A stretch of 64,000 nucleotides of DNA. Origin: Paraburkholderia xenovorans LB400 (GTDB taxonomy: Bacteria > Pseudomonadota > Gammaproteobacteria > Burkholderiales > Burkholderiaceae). Below are positions 36,272 through 45,063 of the stretch, in pieces (position 1 is the first letter of the stretch; every line of letters starts with the position of its first letter). The notes beneath the pieces were generated by a model. The model saw only the letters and a program-made list of their open reading frames with translations. It ran no database searches and was not told the origin of the DNA. The stretch covers positions 930,001-994,000 of the forward strand of contig NC_007952.1 in NCBI RefSeq assembly GCF_000013645.1, in the 5' to 3' direction. The position numbers were made by a program, and so were the translations under genes.

Positions 36272-37209
36272 GCGGGTTCTCCTTTGCCTGCATCGCGCGA
36301 CGGCGGATCGAAGTCGGCGTCGCCGCGTCGTTCGTGGCAGTAGTCGCTGTCGGAGCAGACGAACATGCGTTTGCCCGCGTCGTCGACGATCATTTCGTCG
36401 AGAAAGCTTTCCGTCGAGCCACACAACGCGCAGGCGTGGTGCCACTTCTGCACTTCGAACGGATGATCGTCGAAGTCGAGGCTGCGCACCGGCGTGTAAG
36501 GCGGAATCGCGTGAATGCGCCGTTCGCGGCCGGCGCCGAACAATTGCAGCGCGGGGTTCATGTGCATCTTCGGGTTATCGAACTTCGGAATCGGCGAGGG
36601 CGAGGCCAGATAGCGGTGGTTGACGATCACCGGGTAGTCGTAGGTGGTCGCGATGCTGCCGTGATGCACGATGTCCTCGTAGAGCTTCACGCTGATCAGG
36701 CCGTAATCGGCGAGCGCGTGCAGCTTTCTGCATTCGGCGACGCGCGGTTCGAGCCGAAAGAGCGGCTCGGGCATCGGCACCTGATAGACCAGAATCTGCC
36801 GCTCGGTGAGCGGCGTTTCGGGAATGCGGTGACGGGTCTGGATGATCGTCGCGTCGACGGTGCGGCGCGTGGTCGCCACGCCGGTGGTGCGCGCGAAGAA
36901 ACGGCGGATGTTGACCGCGTTGGTCGTTTCGTCGGAACCCTGATCGATGACTTTCAGCGTGTCCTTTCTGCCGATGATCGCCGCGGTGACCTGAATGCCG
37001 CCGGTGCCCCAGCCGAACGGCAGCGGCATTTCACGCGAGGCGAACGGCACCTGATAACCCGGCACGGCAACGGCTTTGAGCAGGGCGCGGCGCAGCATGC
37101 GTTTGGTCTGTTCGTCGAGGTACGCGAAGTTGTAGCCGTCGGCTGCGCTGTCGTATGACGCGGTGGACGCAGTGGACGCGCCGGCGAGAGATGTGTCGGG
37201 CGCATTCAT
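36268..37209 (-). CDS. phnJ: Carbon-phosphorus lyase catalytic subunit PhnJ
   Basis: A 313-residue radical SAM enzyme that breaks the C-P bond. Cys260, Cys263, Cys285 and Cys291 give the exact CX2CX21CX5C spacing known for PhnJ, which binds the 4Fe-4S cluster and carries the catalytic thiyl site. FGWGTGGIQVTAAIIG and the His-rich middle are conserved. A Ser/Thr/Ala-rich tail of about 20 residues precedes the usual start (YNFAYLDEQTKRMLRRALLK). Overlaps phnK by 4 bases and phnI by 4. Confidence 0.97.
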   Translation of the reverse strand: MNAPDTSLAGASTASTASYDSAADGYNFAYLDEQTKRMLRRALLKAVAVPGYQVPFASREMPLPFGWGTGGIQVTAAIIGRKDTLKVIDQGSDETTNAVNIRRFFARTTGVATTRRTVDATIIQTRHRIPETPLTERQILVYQVPMPEPLFRLEPRVAECRKLHALADYGLISVKLYEDIVHHGSIATTYDYPVIVNHRYLASPSPIPKFDNPKMHMNPALQLFGAGRERRIHAIPPYTPVRSLDFDDHPFEVQKWHHACALCGSTESFLDEMIVDDAGKRMFVCSDSDYCHERRGDADFDPPSRDAGKGEPA

Positions 37210-38378
37210 GCTGCCTGCTCCTGCTGAGCGTTGGTTTGATCGACGCACGGGCTCGTGTCTCGATCCTCGCTGTGCGCGGCGTGCTGCGCGCGCAATCGCC
37301 GTACGAGTTCAAGCTCCGACTGGAAGTCGACGTAATGCGGCAGTTTCAGATGCTGAACGAAACCGGATGCTTCGACGTTGTCGCTATGCGAGAGCATGAA
37401 CTCGATATCCTGCGTCGGCGAGGCCAGTGTTTCGCCGAGTTCTTCGGCGCGCAACGCGCGGTCCACGAGCGCCATCGCCATTGCCTTGCGCTCCGAGTGG
37501 CCGAACGCGAGACCGTAGCCTTGCGTGAACGTCGGCGGGACATCGCCGCTGCCGGCGAACTGGTTGATCATCTGGCATTCGGTTACATCGATGTCGCCGA
37601 TCTCGACCGTTTCGCCCAACTCGTCGAGTTCCATTTCCACGGCGATCGTGCCGAAGCGGATTTCGCCCGCGAACGGATGCGAGTGCGCATAGCCGCGCTG
37701 GGTCGCGTAACCCATCGCAAGCAGAAAGCCTTCGTCGCCGCGTGCGAGGTTTTGCAGGCGTGTGGCGCGGCTTGCGGGAAAGGCGAGCGGTTCGCGCGAC
37801 AGGTCGCCGGGTTCGGGCGCATCCGGCGTGGGACGTTCCTGTTCGATCAGGCCTTCCTTGTCGAGCAGGCTGACCACACGCGGCATTGCTTCGGCTTCGG
37901 CTTTGGTTTCAGCTTCAGACACGGCGGTTCGACTCGAAGACAACGACGCCGCATCGCCATTTGCATGGCCTTCAGCGAGCAGCGCGAAATCCAGCAGACG
38001 CTGTGTGTAATCGTAAGTCGCGCCCAGTAATTGCCCGCCGGGCACGTCCTTGAAAGTGGCCGAAATGCGGCGCTCCACCTGCATCGCTTCGGTATCGACG
38101 GCCTGCGTGTAGCCGAACCGCGGCAACGTGGTGCGATACGCGCGCAGCAGGAAGATCGCCTTGACCAGATCGCCGGCGGCCTGCTTGATGGCGAGCGCCG
38201 CGAGTTCTTCGTCGTAGACCGAGCCTTCGGTCATCACGCGCGCCACCGCGAGGCGCAATTGTTCGCGGATCTGCGCGACGCTGAGCTCGGCCAGCCGCGT
38301 GTCGCCACGGCGTGCCTGGTCGAGCAGACGCCACGATGCTTCGATCGCGCGTTCTCCACCTTTGACGGCAACGTACAT
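37206..38378 (-). CDS. phnI: C-P lyase core subunit PhnI
   Basis: A 390-residue subunit that with PhnG, H and L exchanges the adenine of ATP for methylphosphonate. MYVAVKGGERAIEASWRLL is the standard N-terminus; LARGDEGFLLAMGYATQRGY and HPFAGEIRFGTIAVEM are highly conserved. It is about 35 residues longer than E. coli PhnI, explained by a low-complexity Ser/Ala/Glu insertion near residues 139-165 and an Asp/Gln-rich tail. Overlaps phnJ (ATGA) and phnH (TGATG). Confidence 0.96.
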   Translation of the reverse strand: MYVAVKGGERAIEASWRLLDQARRGDTRLAELSVAQIREQLRLAVARVMTEGSVYDEELAALAIKQAAGDLVKAIFLLRAYRTTLPRFGYTQAVDTEAMQVERRISATFKDVPGGQLLGATYDYTQRLLDFALLAEGHANGDAASLSSSRTAVSEAETKAEAEAMPRVVSLLDKEGLIEQERPTPDAPEPGDLSREPLAFPASRATRLQNLARGDEGFLLAMGYATQRGYAHSHPFAGEIRFGTIAVEMELDELGETVEIGDIDVTECQMINQFAGSGDVPPTFTQGYGLAFGHSERKAMAMALVDRALRAEELGETLASPTQDIEFMLSHSDNVEASGFVQHLKLPHYVDFQSELELVRRLRAQHAAHSEDRDTSPCVDQTNAQQEQAA

Positions 38379-38989
38379 CAGTTCACCTTCGCTTGAGTTG
38401 TGCGCGGCAGGCCGATCAGGCGCGCGCCGCAGACGAGATAGCAGTCGACACCGCACGGAAAAAGCGGCGCGAGGGCGGCGCGTTCGCGCCAGAAATGCGC
38501 GGGCAGGCCGACCGGCGCAATCGTCGCGGTGTGCTGGATGCCCGGTCCGCTCAGCACGACCGGCGCGCCGCCCGTGAGCGCCTCGACGCGGATGAGCAGC
38601 GTGACCGATTGCTCGGGCGATTCCGCCGCGCCTAGCGCGAAGCATTCCAGCGGCGGCAGCGTGCCGGTGTCGTGGATATAGGCAAAGGCGGCTTGTGCCG
38701 GTTCGCCGACGAGCGGGGCGCCTGTGTGAAAGCGCAATGCCGAGCCGAGCGCCGTATCCGGTTGCGCGAGCCAAACCGGCGTCGCGTAGTCGCACAGTGC
38801 GAGCAGCGCGGCGAAGGCGGCGAGCCCGGCACGCGTGGCGCGCACTTCAGGCAGCACGTTTTCGACCACGCCGACCGTGCCCGGACGCGATAGCGCATCG
38901 AGCAAGGTGCGGAACACCGCCTGCGTGTCGTGCACCGGGTCTGCGAAACCCGGCGTCAAGGTGGACAATGCAATCTGTGAATTTTCCAT
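38378..38989 (-). CDS. phnH: C-P lyase core subunit PhnH
   Basis: A 203-residue core subunit; it resembles a pyridoxal-enzyme fold that has lost its cofactor. PGFADPVHDTQAVFRTLLDALSRPG is the conserved opening; FALGAAESPEQSVTLLIRV and FPCGVDCYLV are typical of the C-terminus. It overlaps phnG by one base (TGATG) and phnI by one. Confidence 0.95.
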   Translation of the reverse strand: MENSQIALSTLTPGFADPVHDTQAVFRTLLDALSRPGTVGVVENVLPEVRATRAGLAAFAALLALCDYATPVWLAQPDTALGSALRFHTGAPLVGEPAQAAFAYIHDTGTLPPLECFALGAAESPEQSVTLLIRVEALTGGAPVVLSGPGIQHTATIAPVGLPAHFWRERAALAPLFPCGVDCYLVCGARLIGLPRTTQAKVN

Positions 38990-39486
38990 CAGTCGCCCCG
39001 GACCATCGTGAAGAATTCGACGCGCGTGGCCGCGGCGCCCTGTTGCCGCACGGCGCGTTTCGCGGCCTGCTGCGCGGCTAACGGTTCGATCAGTTGCTCT
39101 TGCAAGACGGCGTGATGCTCCGGCATTTGCAGGAGCGCATCCGCGAGCGCCGCCAGTTCGGCGCGGCGGCGGTCGCGGCCCAGGTGGCACGCCACCCCAA
39201 CGGTCGCGTCAGCGCCGGCCGACGCGCGCAAACGCAGCGTGGCGCGTGTGACCGTGGCTTCGCCGAGATTGAACGGGTCGCCGCTGCCGCCGATACGCCC
39301 GCGCACCATCGCGAGGCCGATTTCAGGCGGGCGCAGCCAGTCGTATGGTGGCGTGGGAATGTCCCGCAATGCGCGTTCGAGCGCGGCTTCGAGATCGCCG
39401 CGCGGCGTGCGGGCCAGCACGGCCATCCAGGCGCGCCGGACCGGCGAGGGCTCAGCGGAGGAAGGCGAGGCGGAAGTGGCACTCAT
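38989..39486 (-). CDS. phnG: C-P lyase core subunit PhnG
   Basis: A 165-residue subunit, first gene of the C-P lyase operon. RPPEIGLAMVRGRIGGSGDPFNLGEATVTR is the family core, followed by GRDRRRAELAALADAL. The ATG at 39486 follows AGGAAATT and gives a short Ser/Ala-rich leader; an upstream start is possible but lacks a binding site. The promoter and a probable PhnF operator lie immediately upstream. Confidence 0.94.
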   Translation of the reverse strand: MSATSASPSSAEPSPVRRAWMAVLARTPRGDLEAALERALRDIPTPPYDWLRPPEIGLAMVRGRIGGSGDPFNLGEATVTRATLRLRASAGADATVGVACHLGRDRRRAELAALADALLQMPEHHAVLQEQLIEPLAAQQAAKRAVRQQGAAATRVEFFTMVRGD

Positions 39487-39533
39487 CGAATTTCCTGTTG
39501 ATCCAGCGAGTAGACATTTGACCATCTATTCAT

Positions 39534-39553
39534 CTAAACGTCTAGACGTTTAG
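39534..39553. promoter_or_regulatory. Probable PhnF operator, perfect 20-bp palindrome
   Basis: CTAAACGTCTAGACGTTTAG is a perfect palindrome in the 181-base gap between divergent phnG and phnF. A related half, TAGACATTTGACCATCTA, lies 20 bases to the left. The position suits a GntR/HutC-type repressor that controls both directions. Confidence 0.72.
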
Positions 39554-39667
39554 GAGTATGCTTGTCGAGCTGTATAGCGCTTGCGAGCCGTTTCACATTT
39601 CCATCACGGCTTGCGCACTACAATGCACGTCATAGCGAATATTTGAACCCAAGGGAATGACAGCACC

Positions 39668-40426
39668 ATGACATCGAACGACAACGCGACGCCGGGCACG
39701 ATGCTCGAACGCGGCGCGGGCGTTGCCGTGTGGCGGCAGATCGAGCAGATTCTGGCGGCGGAAATCGCCGCCAGCGGTTTCGGCGAAGAAGGGCGCCTGC
39801 CGAGCGAGGGCGAGCTGGCCAAACGCTTCGACGTGAACCGTCATACCGTGCGCCGGGCCATGCTGGGGCTGGCCGCGTTGGGCCTCGTCAGCGTCGAACA
39901 GGGGCGCGGCACCTTCGTGCAGCCCGGCGCCATCGACTATACGATTGGCCGCCGCACGCGGTTCACGGAAAACCTGCGCCAGCAGCATCACGCGGCGGCG
40001 GGCACCATGTTGTCGGCCGCGCGCGTGAAGGCCGAGCCGAGCGTCGCCAAGGCGCTCGGTCTGCGGGCCGGCGCGCCGGTCTACCGGATCGAATCGCTGC
40101 ATGAATCCGACGGCGTGCCGCTCACCTTCGCGCGCAACTGGTATCCGGCGGCGCGCTTCGCGGACCTGCCCGACGTGTTGGAGCGCACCGGCGGCATCAC
40201 CAAGGCTATGGCGGAATTCGGCGTGAACGACTATCTGCGCAAATGGAGCCGGATTGGCAGCGTGCTGCCCGAACCGGAAGTGGCGCGGCGTTTGAATATC
40301 AACCGCCAGCAGCCGGTGCTGTGGGTCGAGAATGTCGACGTGGATCTGCAAGGCACGCCGGTCAAATACGGCTTCACGCACTTTGCCGCGGACCGCGTGC
40401 AGCTGCTGGTGGAGCACGACCTGTGA
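39668..40426 (+). CDS. phnF: Phosphonate regulator PhnF (GntR/HutC family)
   Basis: A 252-residue regulator: an N-terminal winged helix (PSEGELAKRFDVNRHTVRRAMLGLAALGLV) and a C-terminal UTRA ligand domain with YTIGRRTRF, ENLRQQHHAA and YFxxE-like features. Divergent from phnGHIJKLM and in front of DUF1045 and phnN, as in other C-P lyase loci. It presumably represses the locus until phosphate is scarce or a ligand binds. Confidence 0.94.
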   Translation: MTSNDNATPGTMLERGAGVAVWRQIEQILAAEIAASGFGEEGRLPSEGELAKRFDVNRHTVRRAMLGLAALGLVSVEQGRGTFVQPGAIDYTIGRRTRFTENLRQQHHAAAGTMLSAARVKAEPSVAKALGLRAGAPVYRIESLHESDGVPLTFARNWYPAARFADLPDVLERTGGITKAMAEFGVNDYLRKWSRIGSVLPEPEVARRLNINRQQPVLWVENVDVDLQGTPVKYGFTHFAADRVQLLVEHDL

Positions 40427-41145
40427 GCGGCGCCGCATGGGGCGCGGAGGCGCGTTTTGCCGTGTATTACGCGCCTTCGCGTGAATCGGCGTGGTGGCGG
40501 GCCGGTTCGGCGTGGCTTGAGCGCGACGCCGAAAGCGGCGAGCGGTGCGCGGCGCCGCAACCTCCGGAACTGACGCGTCCGCTTGCGGCGCTGACCGAGG
40601 CGCCGCGCCGCTACGGCTGGCACGGCACGCTGGTCGCGCCGTTCCGGCTTGCCGAAGGCATCACACAGGCAGATGTCCTGCAAGCCACGCGTGAATGGGC
40701 GCGAACGCAAAGTGCCTTTGCGTTGCCGGTGGAAGCCGCGACGCTGGGCGATTTCGTCGCACTGAGGCCGTCAACCGCGCAAGGGGAAACCGGCATTCGC
40801 GACCTCGCAACGAGCGCGTTGCAAACGCTCGATCCATTCCGTGCACGGCCATCCGCCGCCGAGGTGGCGCGCCGGTCGGCGGCGCCGCTGAGCGAACGGC
40901 AACGCGCGTTGCTGGCCGAATGGGGTTATCCGTACGTGCTCGACGAGTTCCGTTTTCACATGACGCTCTCCAGTTCGCTCGCGGACGCGCAGGAGCGGGC
41001 CACGCTGGTTGCATGGTGGCGGGCGCGAACGCCCGCGCTCGGACCGCTGATTGTCGACCACGCCGCGCTCTTCGTCGAACCGGCGCCCGGTGAGCCGTTC
41101 GTGTTGTGGCAGCGCGTGCCGTTTCAGACCGACGAGGTGAAATAA
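40423..41145 (+). CDS. DUF1045 phosphonate-locus protein (2H phosphoesterase-like)
   Basis: A 240-residue protein starting at GTG (40423), whose first bases overlap the phnF stop (GTGA). YYAPSRESAWWRAGSAWLERD, RYGWHGTL and FHMTLS are diagnostic; the two His-x-Thr motifs resemble those of 2H phosphoesterases. The family occurs almost only in C-P lyase loci, where it may hydrolyse cyclic phosphate intermediates in place of PhnP, which is missing here. That role is inference. Confidence 0.9.
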   Translation: MSGAAWGAEARFAVYYAPSRESAWWRAGSAWLERDAESGERCAAPQPPELTRPLAALTEAPRRYGWHGTLVAPFRLAEGITQADVLQATREWARTQSAFALPVEAATLGDFVALRPSTAQGETGIRDLATSALQTLDPFRARPSAAEVARRSAAPLSERQRALLAEWGYPYVLDEFRFHMTLSSSLADAQERATLVAWWRARTPALGPLIVDHAALFVEPAPGEPFVLWQRVPFQTDEVK

Positions 41146-41147
41146 CA

Positions 41148-41702
41148 ATGACAGGTCGCCTGATTTACGTAATGGGACCGTCCGGCGCGGGCAAGGACTC
41201 GTTGCTGGCGTTCGCGCGCAAGCACCTGATGGGCGAATCGATTCTGTTCGCGCACCGCTATATCACGCGGCCGAGCGGCAATGGTGAAGCGCATGTTGCA
41301 TTGAGCGTCGAAGAGTTCGCGGCGCGCTCGGTGCTCGGCCTGTTCGCGCTCGAATGGTCGAGCCACTCGCTGCGCTACGGCATCGGTATCGAACTGGATG
41401 CATGGCTCGCGCGTGGCTGCACGGTTGTCGTCAACGGTTCGCGTCAGTATGTGCAGCATGCGCTGTCGCGTTATCCGCACATGGAAGTGGTGCACGTGGA
41501 CGCGGCGCCGCATATTCTCGAAGCCCGGCTCGGCGCGCGGGCGCGCGAGTCGGCGGAACAGGTGGCGGCGAGGCTCGCGCGCCGCGCGCCGTTCTCGTTG
41601 CCGGACGGCGTGCGCTGCACCACGATCGACAACTCCGGCGTGCTGGACGAAGCGGGCCACGCGCTGATTGCGTTCCTGAAGGCGGAAGCCGACGTTCAGT
41701 AA
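41148..41702 (+). CDS. phnN: Ribose 1,5-bisphosphate phosphokinase
   Basis: A 184-residue kinase that turns ribose 1,5-bisphosphate into PRPP, closing the phosphonate pathway. Walker A is GPSGAGKDS (residues 9-17), then RYITRPSGNGE (matching the guanylate-kinase-like fold) and TIDNSGVLDEAG. It begins 2 bases after the DUF1045 stop, ending the phnF operon. Full length for the family. Confidence 0.95.
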   Translation: MTGRLIYVMGPSGAGKDSLLAFARKHLMGESILFAHRYITRPSGNGEAHVALSVEEFAARSVLGLFALEWSSHSLRYGIGIELDAWLARGCTVVVNGSRQYVQHALSRYPHMEVVHVDAAPHILEARLGARARESAEQVAARLARRAPFSLPDGVRCTTIDNSGVLDEAGHALIAFLKAEADVQ

Positions 41703-41869
41703 CCCGTACTTTCTGGTTTGCGTCACGGCCGATTGCGTCACGCGGAGCTCGCGCGGCGGCGCGCGGGCAGCGATGATGGGGCTGCGGTGGCGAATGCGTG
41801 CAACTGCTGCAGCTTCGTTCGGATAAGCCCTTCCGGGACGGTTGTTGGTCAGGATGAGAAAACAGCATC

Positions 41870-41881
41870 TTGTTCGAACAA
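41870..41881. promoter_or_regulatory. 12-bp palindrome before amidohydrolase gene
   Basis: TTGTTCGAACAA, about 70 bases upstream of the M20 gene. A TTGTTCG half also occurs in the pcaF promoter region. Could bind the IclR protein encoded at 43247. Confidence 0.4.
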
Positions 41882-41951
41882 AGCGGCGTAGCTATAGTGC
41901 TCGCTTGTTCGCCGCGTTGTGCCGCGGCCATGAATCCACGGAGCCATATAA

Positions 41952-43142
41952 ATGAGCGAAGCCGCGCGTTTTACCGAAGTGTCCGACCTGGCGCCTGCCG
42001 CCGAGAGCCTGCGCGAGATCCGCCATCACATTCACCACCATCCGGAACTGGCTTACGAGGAACACCAGACGGGTGAACTGGTCGCCGCAAAGCTCGAACA
42101 GTGGGGCTGGCAGGTGACGCGCGGCGTCGGCCGGACGGGTGTGGTCGGCACGCTGAAGGTGGGCGACGGCACGCGCAGCATTGGTATTCGCGCCGACATG
42201 GACGCGTTGCCGATCATCGAGCAAACCGGCTTGCCCTATGCGAGCGGCACGCACGGCAAGATGCACGCATGCGGCCACGACGGCCACACCACCATGCTGC
42301 TAGGCGCGGCGCAACGCCTCGCGGCCACGCGCAATTTTTCGGGCACGGTGCATCTGTACTTCCAGCCGGCCGAGGAGAGCGGCATCGACAGCGGCGCGCT
42401 GAAGATGATCGACGACGGCCTGTTCGAGCGCTTTCCCTGCGACGCCGTGTTCGGCATGCACAACCATCCCGGCGAACAGCCGGGCGTGCTGCTGTTTCGC
42501 AAAGGGCCGTTCATGTCGGCGGGCGACAAGGCGATCATCACGATCGAAGGCGTGGGCGGCCACGCGGCGCGTCCGCATCTGACGGTCGATCCGGTGGTGG
42601 TGGCGGCGAGCATCGTGATGGCGTTGCAGACCATCGTGGCGCGCAATGTGGATCCGTCGCAACCGGCGGTGGTGACGGTCGGCGCCATGCATGCGGGCAC
42701 CGCGAACAACGTGATTTCCAGCAGCGCGAAGCTGGAGTTGAGCGTGCGTTCGTTTAGCCCCGAAGTGCGCGCGCTGCTAAAGAAGCGCATTACCGAGCTT
42801 GCCGAATCGCAGGCCGCGAGCTATGGCGGCAAGGCGGTGGTGGAATACATCGAAGGCTATCCGGTCGTCGTCAATTCGGATGCCGAAACGGATTTCGCAG
42901 TGGAAGTGGCGCGTGAACTGGTCGGTGAAGACAAGGTGGTCGCGCAGACCGACATCCTGATGGGCAGCGAGGACTTTGCCTTCATGCTGCAGAAGCGGCC
43001 CGGCACGTTTTTACGGATCGGCAACGGCGCGGGAGAAGACGGCTGCATGGTGCACAACCCGCACTACGACTTCAACGACCGCAATCTGCCGGTCGGCGCG
43101 GCGTTCTGGACGCGGCTGGTGGAGCGCTATCTGGGGCGGTGA
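41952..43142 (+). CDS. M20 family amidohydrolase (hippurate hydrolase-like)
   Basis: A 396-residue dimeric metallopeptidase-family enzyme. RADMDALPI, THGKMHACGHDGHTTMLLGAA and QPAEESGIDSGALKMIDDG supply the metal ligands (Cys, His, Asp, Glu); FGMHNHPG and SEDFAFM complete the site. It removes an acyl or aryl group from an amino acid, as hippurate hydrolases and N-acetyl deacetylases do. The C-P lyase locus stops before it, and its substrate is unknown. A lone promoter is likely. Confidence 0.93.
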   Translation: MSEAARFTEVSDLAPAAESLREIRHHIHHHPELAYEEHQTGELVAAKLEQWGWQVTRGVGRTGVVGTLKVGDGTRSIGIRADMDALPIIEQTGLPYASGTHGKMHACGHDGHTTMLLGAAQRLAATRNFSGTVHLYFQPAEESGIDSGALKMIDDGLFERFPCDAVFGMHNHPGEQPGVLLFRKGPFMSAGDKAIITIEGVGGHAARPHLTVDPVVVAASIVMALQTIVARNVDPSQPAVVTVGAMHAGTANNVISSSAKLELSVRSFSPEVRALLKKRITELAESQAASYGGKAVVEYIEGYPVVVNSDAETDFAVEVARELVGEDKVVAQTDILMGSEDFAFMLQKRPGTFLRIGNGAGEDGCMVHNPHYDFNDRNLPVGAAFWTRLVERYLGR

Positions 43143-43246
43143 CCGGGCGCGGCGTGCCGCATGAGCTCTTCACGCGGCACGCCGCGCCCGCTCGTCCTGA
43201 TCAACCGCTTTCCGCGGTTGCTCGTCATCATGCCGCTGAGCGCGCA

Positions 43247-44071
43247 TTACCCGCGCCTTGCCACCATCTCCGAGACGGTCTGCGCGGCGTGCTGCAGGGG
43301 CTCCAGAAACGCCTTCACCATCTGTTTCGCCGAATTGCGCTGCGCATTGCCGCTGATATTCATCGCGGCGATCACGCGCCCCTGGCGGTTGCGAATCGGC
43401 GCGGATAGCGAAATCAGTCCGCCTTCCAGCTCCTGATCGACGATCGCCCAACCCTGGCGGCGCACCTGCGCGATCAGCTTCTTCAACTCTTCCTTGTCGG
43501 TGACCGTGCGCGGCGTATGCGCATAGAGCGGCGCCGAATTCAGCGTCGCCTCGAGCGTTTCGTCGTCGAGCGCGGCGAGCAGCACGCGGCCCATCGACGT
43601 GCAATATGCCGGCAAGCGGCTGCCGATCGACAGGTTGATCGTCATGATCTTGTGCGTCGGCACGCGCAGCACGTAGACGATCTCGGTGCGATCGAGCACG
43701 GCCGCCGAGCAGCTTTCGTGAACCTGTGCCGACAGTTGTTCCATCACCGGCTCGGCGAGGTTCCAGAACGGCATGGAGGTCAGATACGCGAAACCGAGGT
43801 CGAGAATCTTCGGCGTGAGGCGAAAGAGGCGCCCTTCGGCTTCCACATAACCGAGCGTCTGCAAGGTCAGCAAGATGCGGCGTGCGCCGGCGCGCGTGAG
43901 GCCGGTGGCGGCGGCAACGTCGGTGAGCGTCTGTTCGGGGCGCGTGGCGTCGAACGCGCGGATCACGGCGAGGCCGCGCGCAAACGACTGCACATAGGAG
44001 TCGCCCGGTTTGTCCGGGGCCGGCTCGGCGCTGGCGGGAACGGCGGAAGACGGCGGCAGGGCTTGGCTCAT
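43247..44071 (-). CDS. IclR family transcriptional regulator (PcaR/PobR-like)
   Basis: A 274-residue regulator. SYVQSFARGLAVIRAFDATRPEQTLTDVAAATGLTRAGARRILLTLQ is the IclR helix-turn-helix preceded by the SFARGL stretch typical of PcaR, PcaU and PobR, which control aromatic-acid catabolism. The effector domain contains SVHESC-type and LPAYCTSMGRVLLA motifs. It converges on the amidohydrolase gene; pcaF lies about 6.4 kb away, so it may regulate beta-ketoadipate genes. The ATG at 44071 is chosen because the frame before it is not conserved. Confidence 0.88.
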   Translation of the reverse strand: MSQALPPSSAVPASAEPAPDKPGDSYVQSFARGLAVIRAFDATRPEQTLTDVAAATGLTRAGARRILLTLQTLGYVEAEGRLFRLTPKILDLGFAYLTSMPFWNLAEPVMEQLSAQVHESCSAAVLDRTEIVYVLRVPTHKIMTINLSIGSRLPAYCTSMGRVLLAALDDETLEATLNSAPLYAHTPRTVTDKEELKKLIAQVRRQGWAIVDQELEGGLISLSAPIRNRQGRVIAAMNISGNAQRNSAKQMVKAFLEPLQHAAQTVSEMVARRG

Positions 44072-44278
44072 GGACCTTGAAAGATGCGTTCGGGAAAGGG
44101 CGGACGCGCGTCGCACATGTTCACCGGGCGCAATGCGACGCAAAGGCGTGACGATAGCTTAAGCCTTCTGTTTCGCCAACTTTGCCGCCTCACGGGCAAA
44201 AATGCCAGGGTTTGCATGGATGCAGGCCGCCGCCGGAATTTGTATGATGACCTGATAACTTGATCAATCGAGGCATCG

Positions 44279-44983
44279 ATGTTCGACAAGATTCCTGCGC
44301 GAGCGCTGAGCGACACGGTCGCACAACAGTTGCTGAAGCAGATCGACAAAGGCACCTTCAGGCGCGGCGGCAAACTGCCCACCGAGGCCGTGCTCGCGCA
44401 GCAGTTCGGCGTGAGCCGCACGGTGATCCGCGAGGCGATCTCGCGGTTGAAGAACGAGGGCGTGGTCGAACCGCGCCAGGGCAGCGGCGTGTTCATCGCC
44501 GCGCACGGCGCGATCCGGCCGCTGCGGATCGATTACGCGGAAGCGGTCGAGCCGGGCTCGGTGGTGCAGATTCTCGCGTTGCGCCGGGCCATCGAGGCGG
44601 AAGTCGCGTCGGAGGCCGCCATGCGCCGCAGCGACGCCGACATGGTGTCGATCGACGCAGCGCTCGCGAAGATCGACGAAGCCGTGGCCGAAGGCGAAGA
44701 CGGCGTGGCGGAAGACGTGGCGTTCCATCGCGCGATCGCGGCGGCCACCGGCAACCCGTATTTTCTCAAGACCCTCACGTTCCTGAACCAGTACCTCGAA
44801 GCCGGCACGGTCGTCACGCGCCGCAACGAAGCGTTGCGCGAAGACTTCTCGCGGCAGGTGCGCGACGAGCATGCCGCGATCGCCGCCGCGATCCGGGCCG
44901 GCGATCCGATGGCGGCGCGCAATGCGGCGCGAACCCATATGTACAACGCGGCGCGGCGTCTCGCGGAAGCGGGGATTTGCTGA
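44279..44983 (+). CDS. FadR/FCD-type GntR regulator of the tetronate operon
   Basis: A 234-residue regulator: GntR winged helix (GKLPTEAVLAQQFGVSRTVIREAI, SRLKNEGVVEPRQGSGVFIA) and an all-helical FCD ligand domain with DVAFHRAIAAATGNPYF and DEHAAIAAAI, whose His and Asp residues bind a metal and organic acid. It stands 80 bases before ltnD, so it probably controls the threonate/erythronate operon and its own transcription; TTGATCAA at 44260 is a possible operator. Confidence 0.92.
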   Translation: MFDKIPARALSDTVAQQLLKQIDKGTFRRGGKLPTEAVLAQQFGVSRTVIREAISRLKNEGVVEPRQGSGVFIAAHGAIRPLRIDYAEAVEPGSVVQILALRRAIEAEVASEAAMRRSDADMVSIDAALAKIDEAVAEGEDGVAEDVAFHRAIAAATGNPYFLKTLTFLNQYLEAGTVVTRRNEALREDFSRQVRDEHAAIAAAIRAGDPMAARNAARTHMYNAARRLAEAGIC

Positions 44984-45063
44984 GCTTCATTACAGGGCTT
45001 CAGTGCGGTGCGTCCGGGTTCGGCTACGGCCGCGAACGTCCAACGAATACATAGAGGTCAAGC

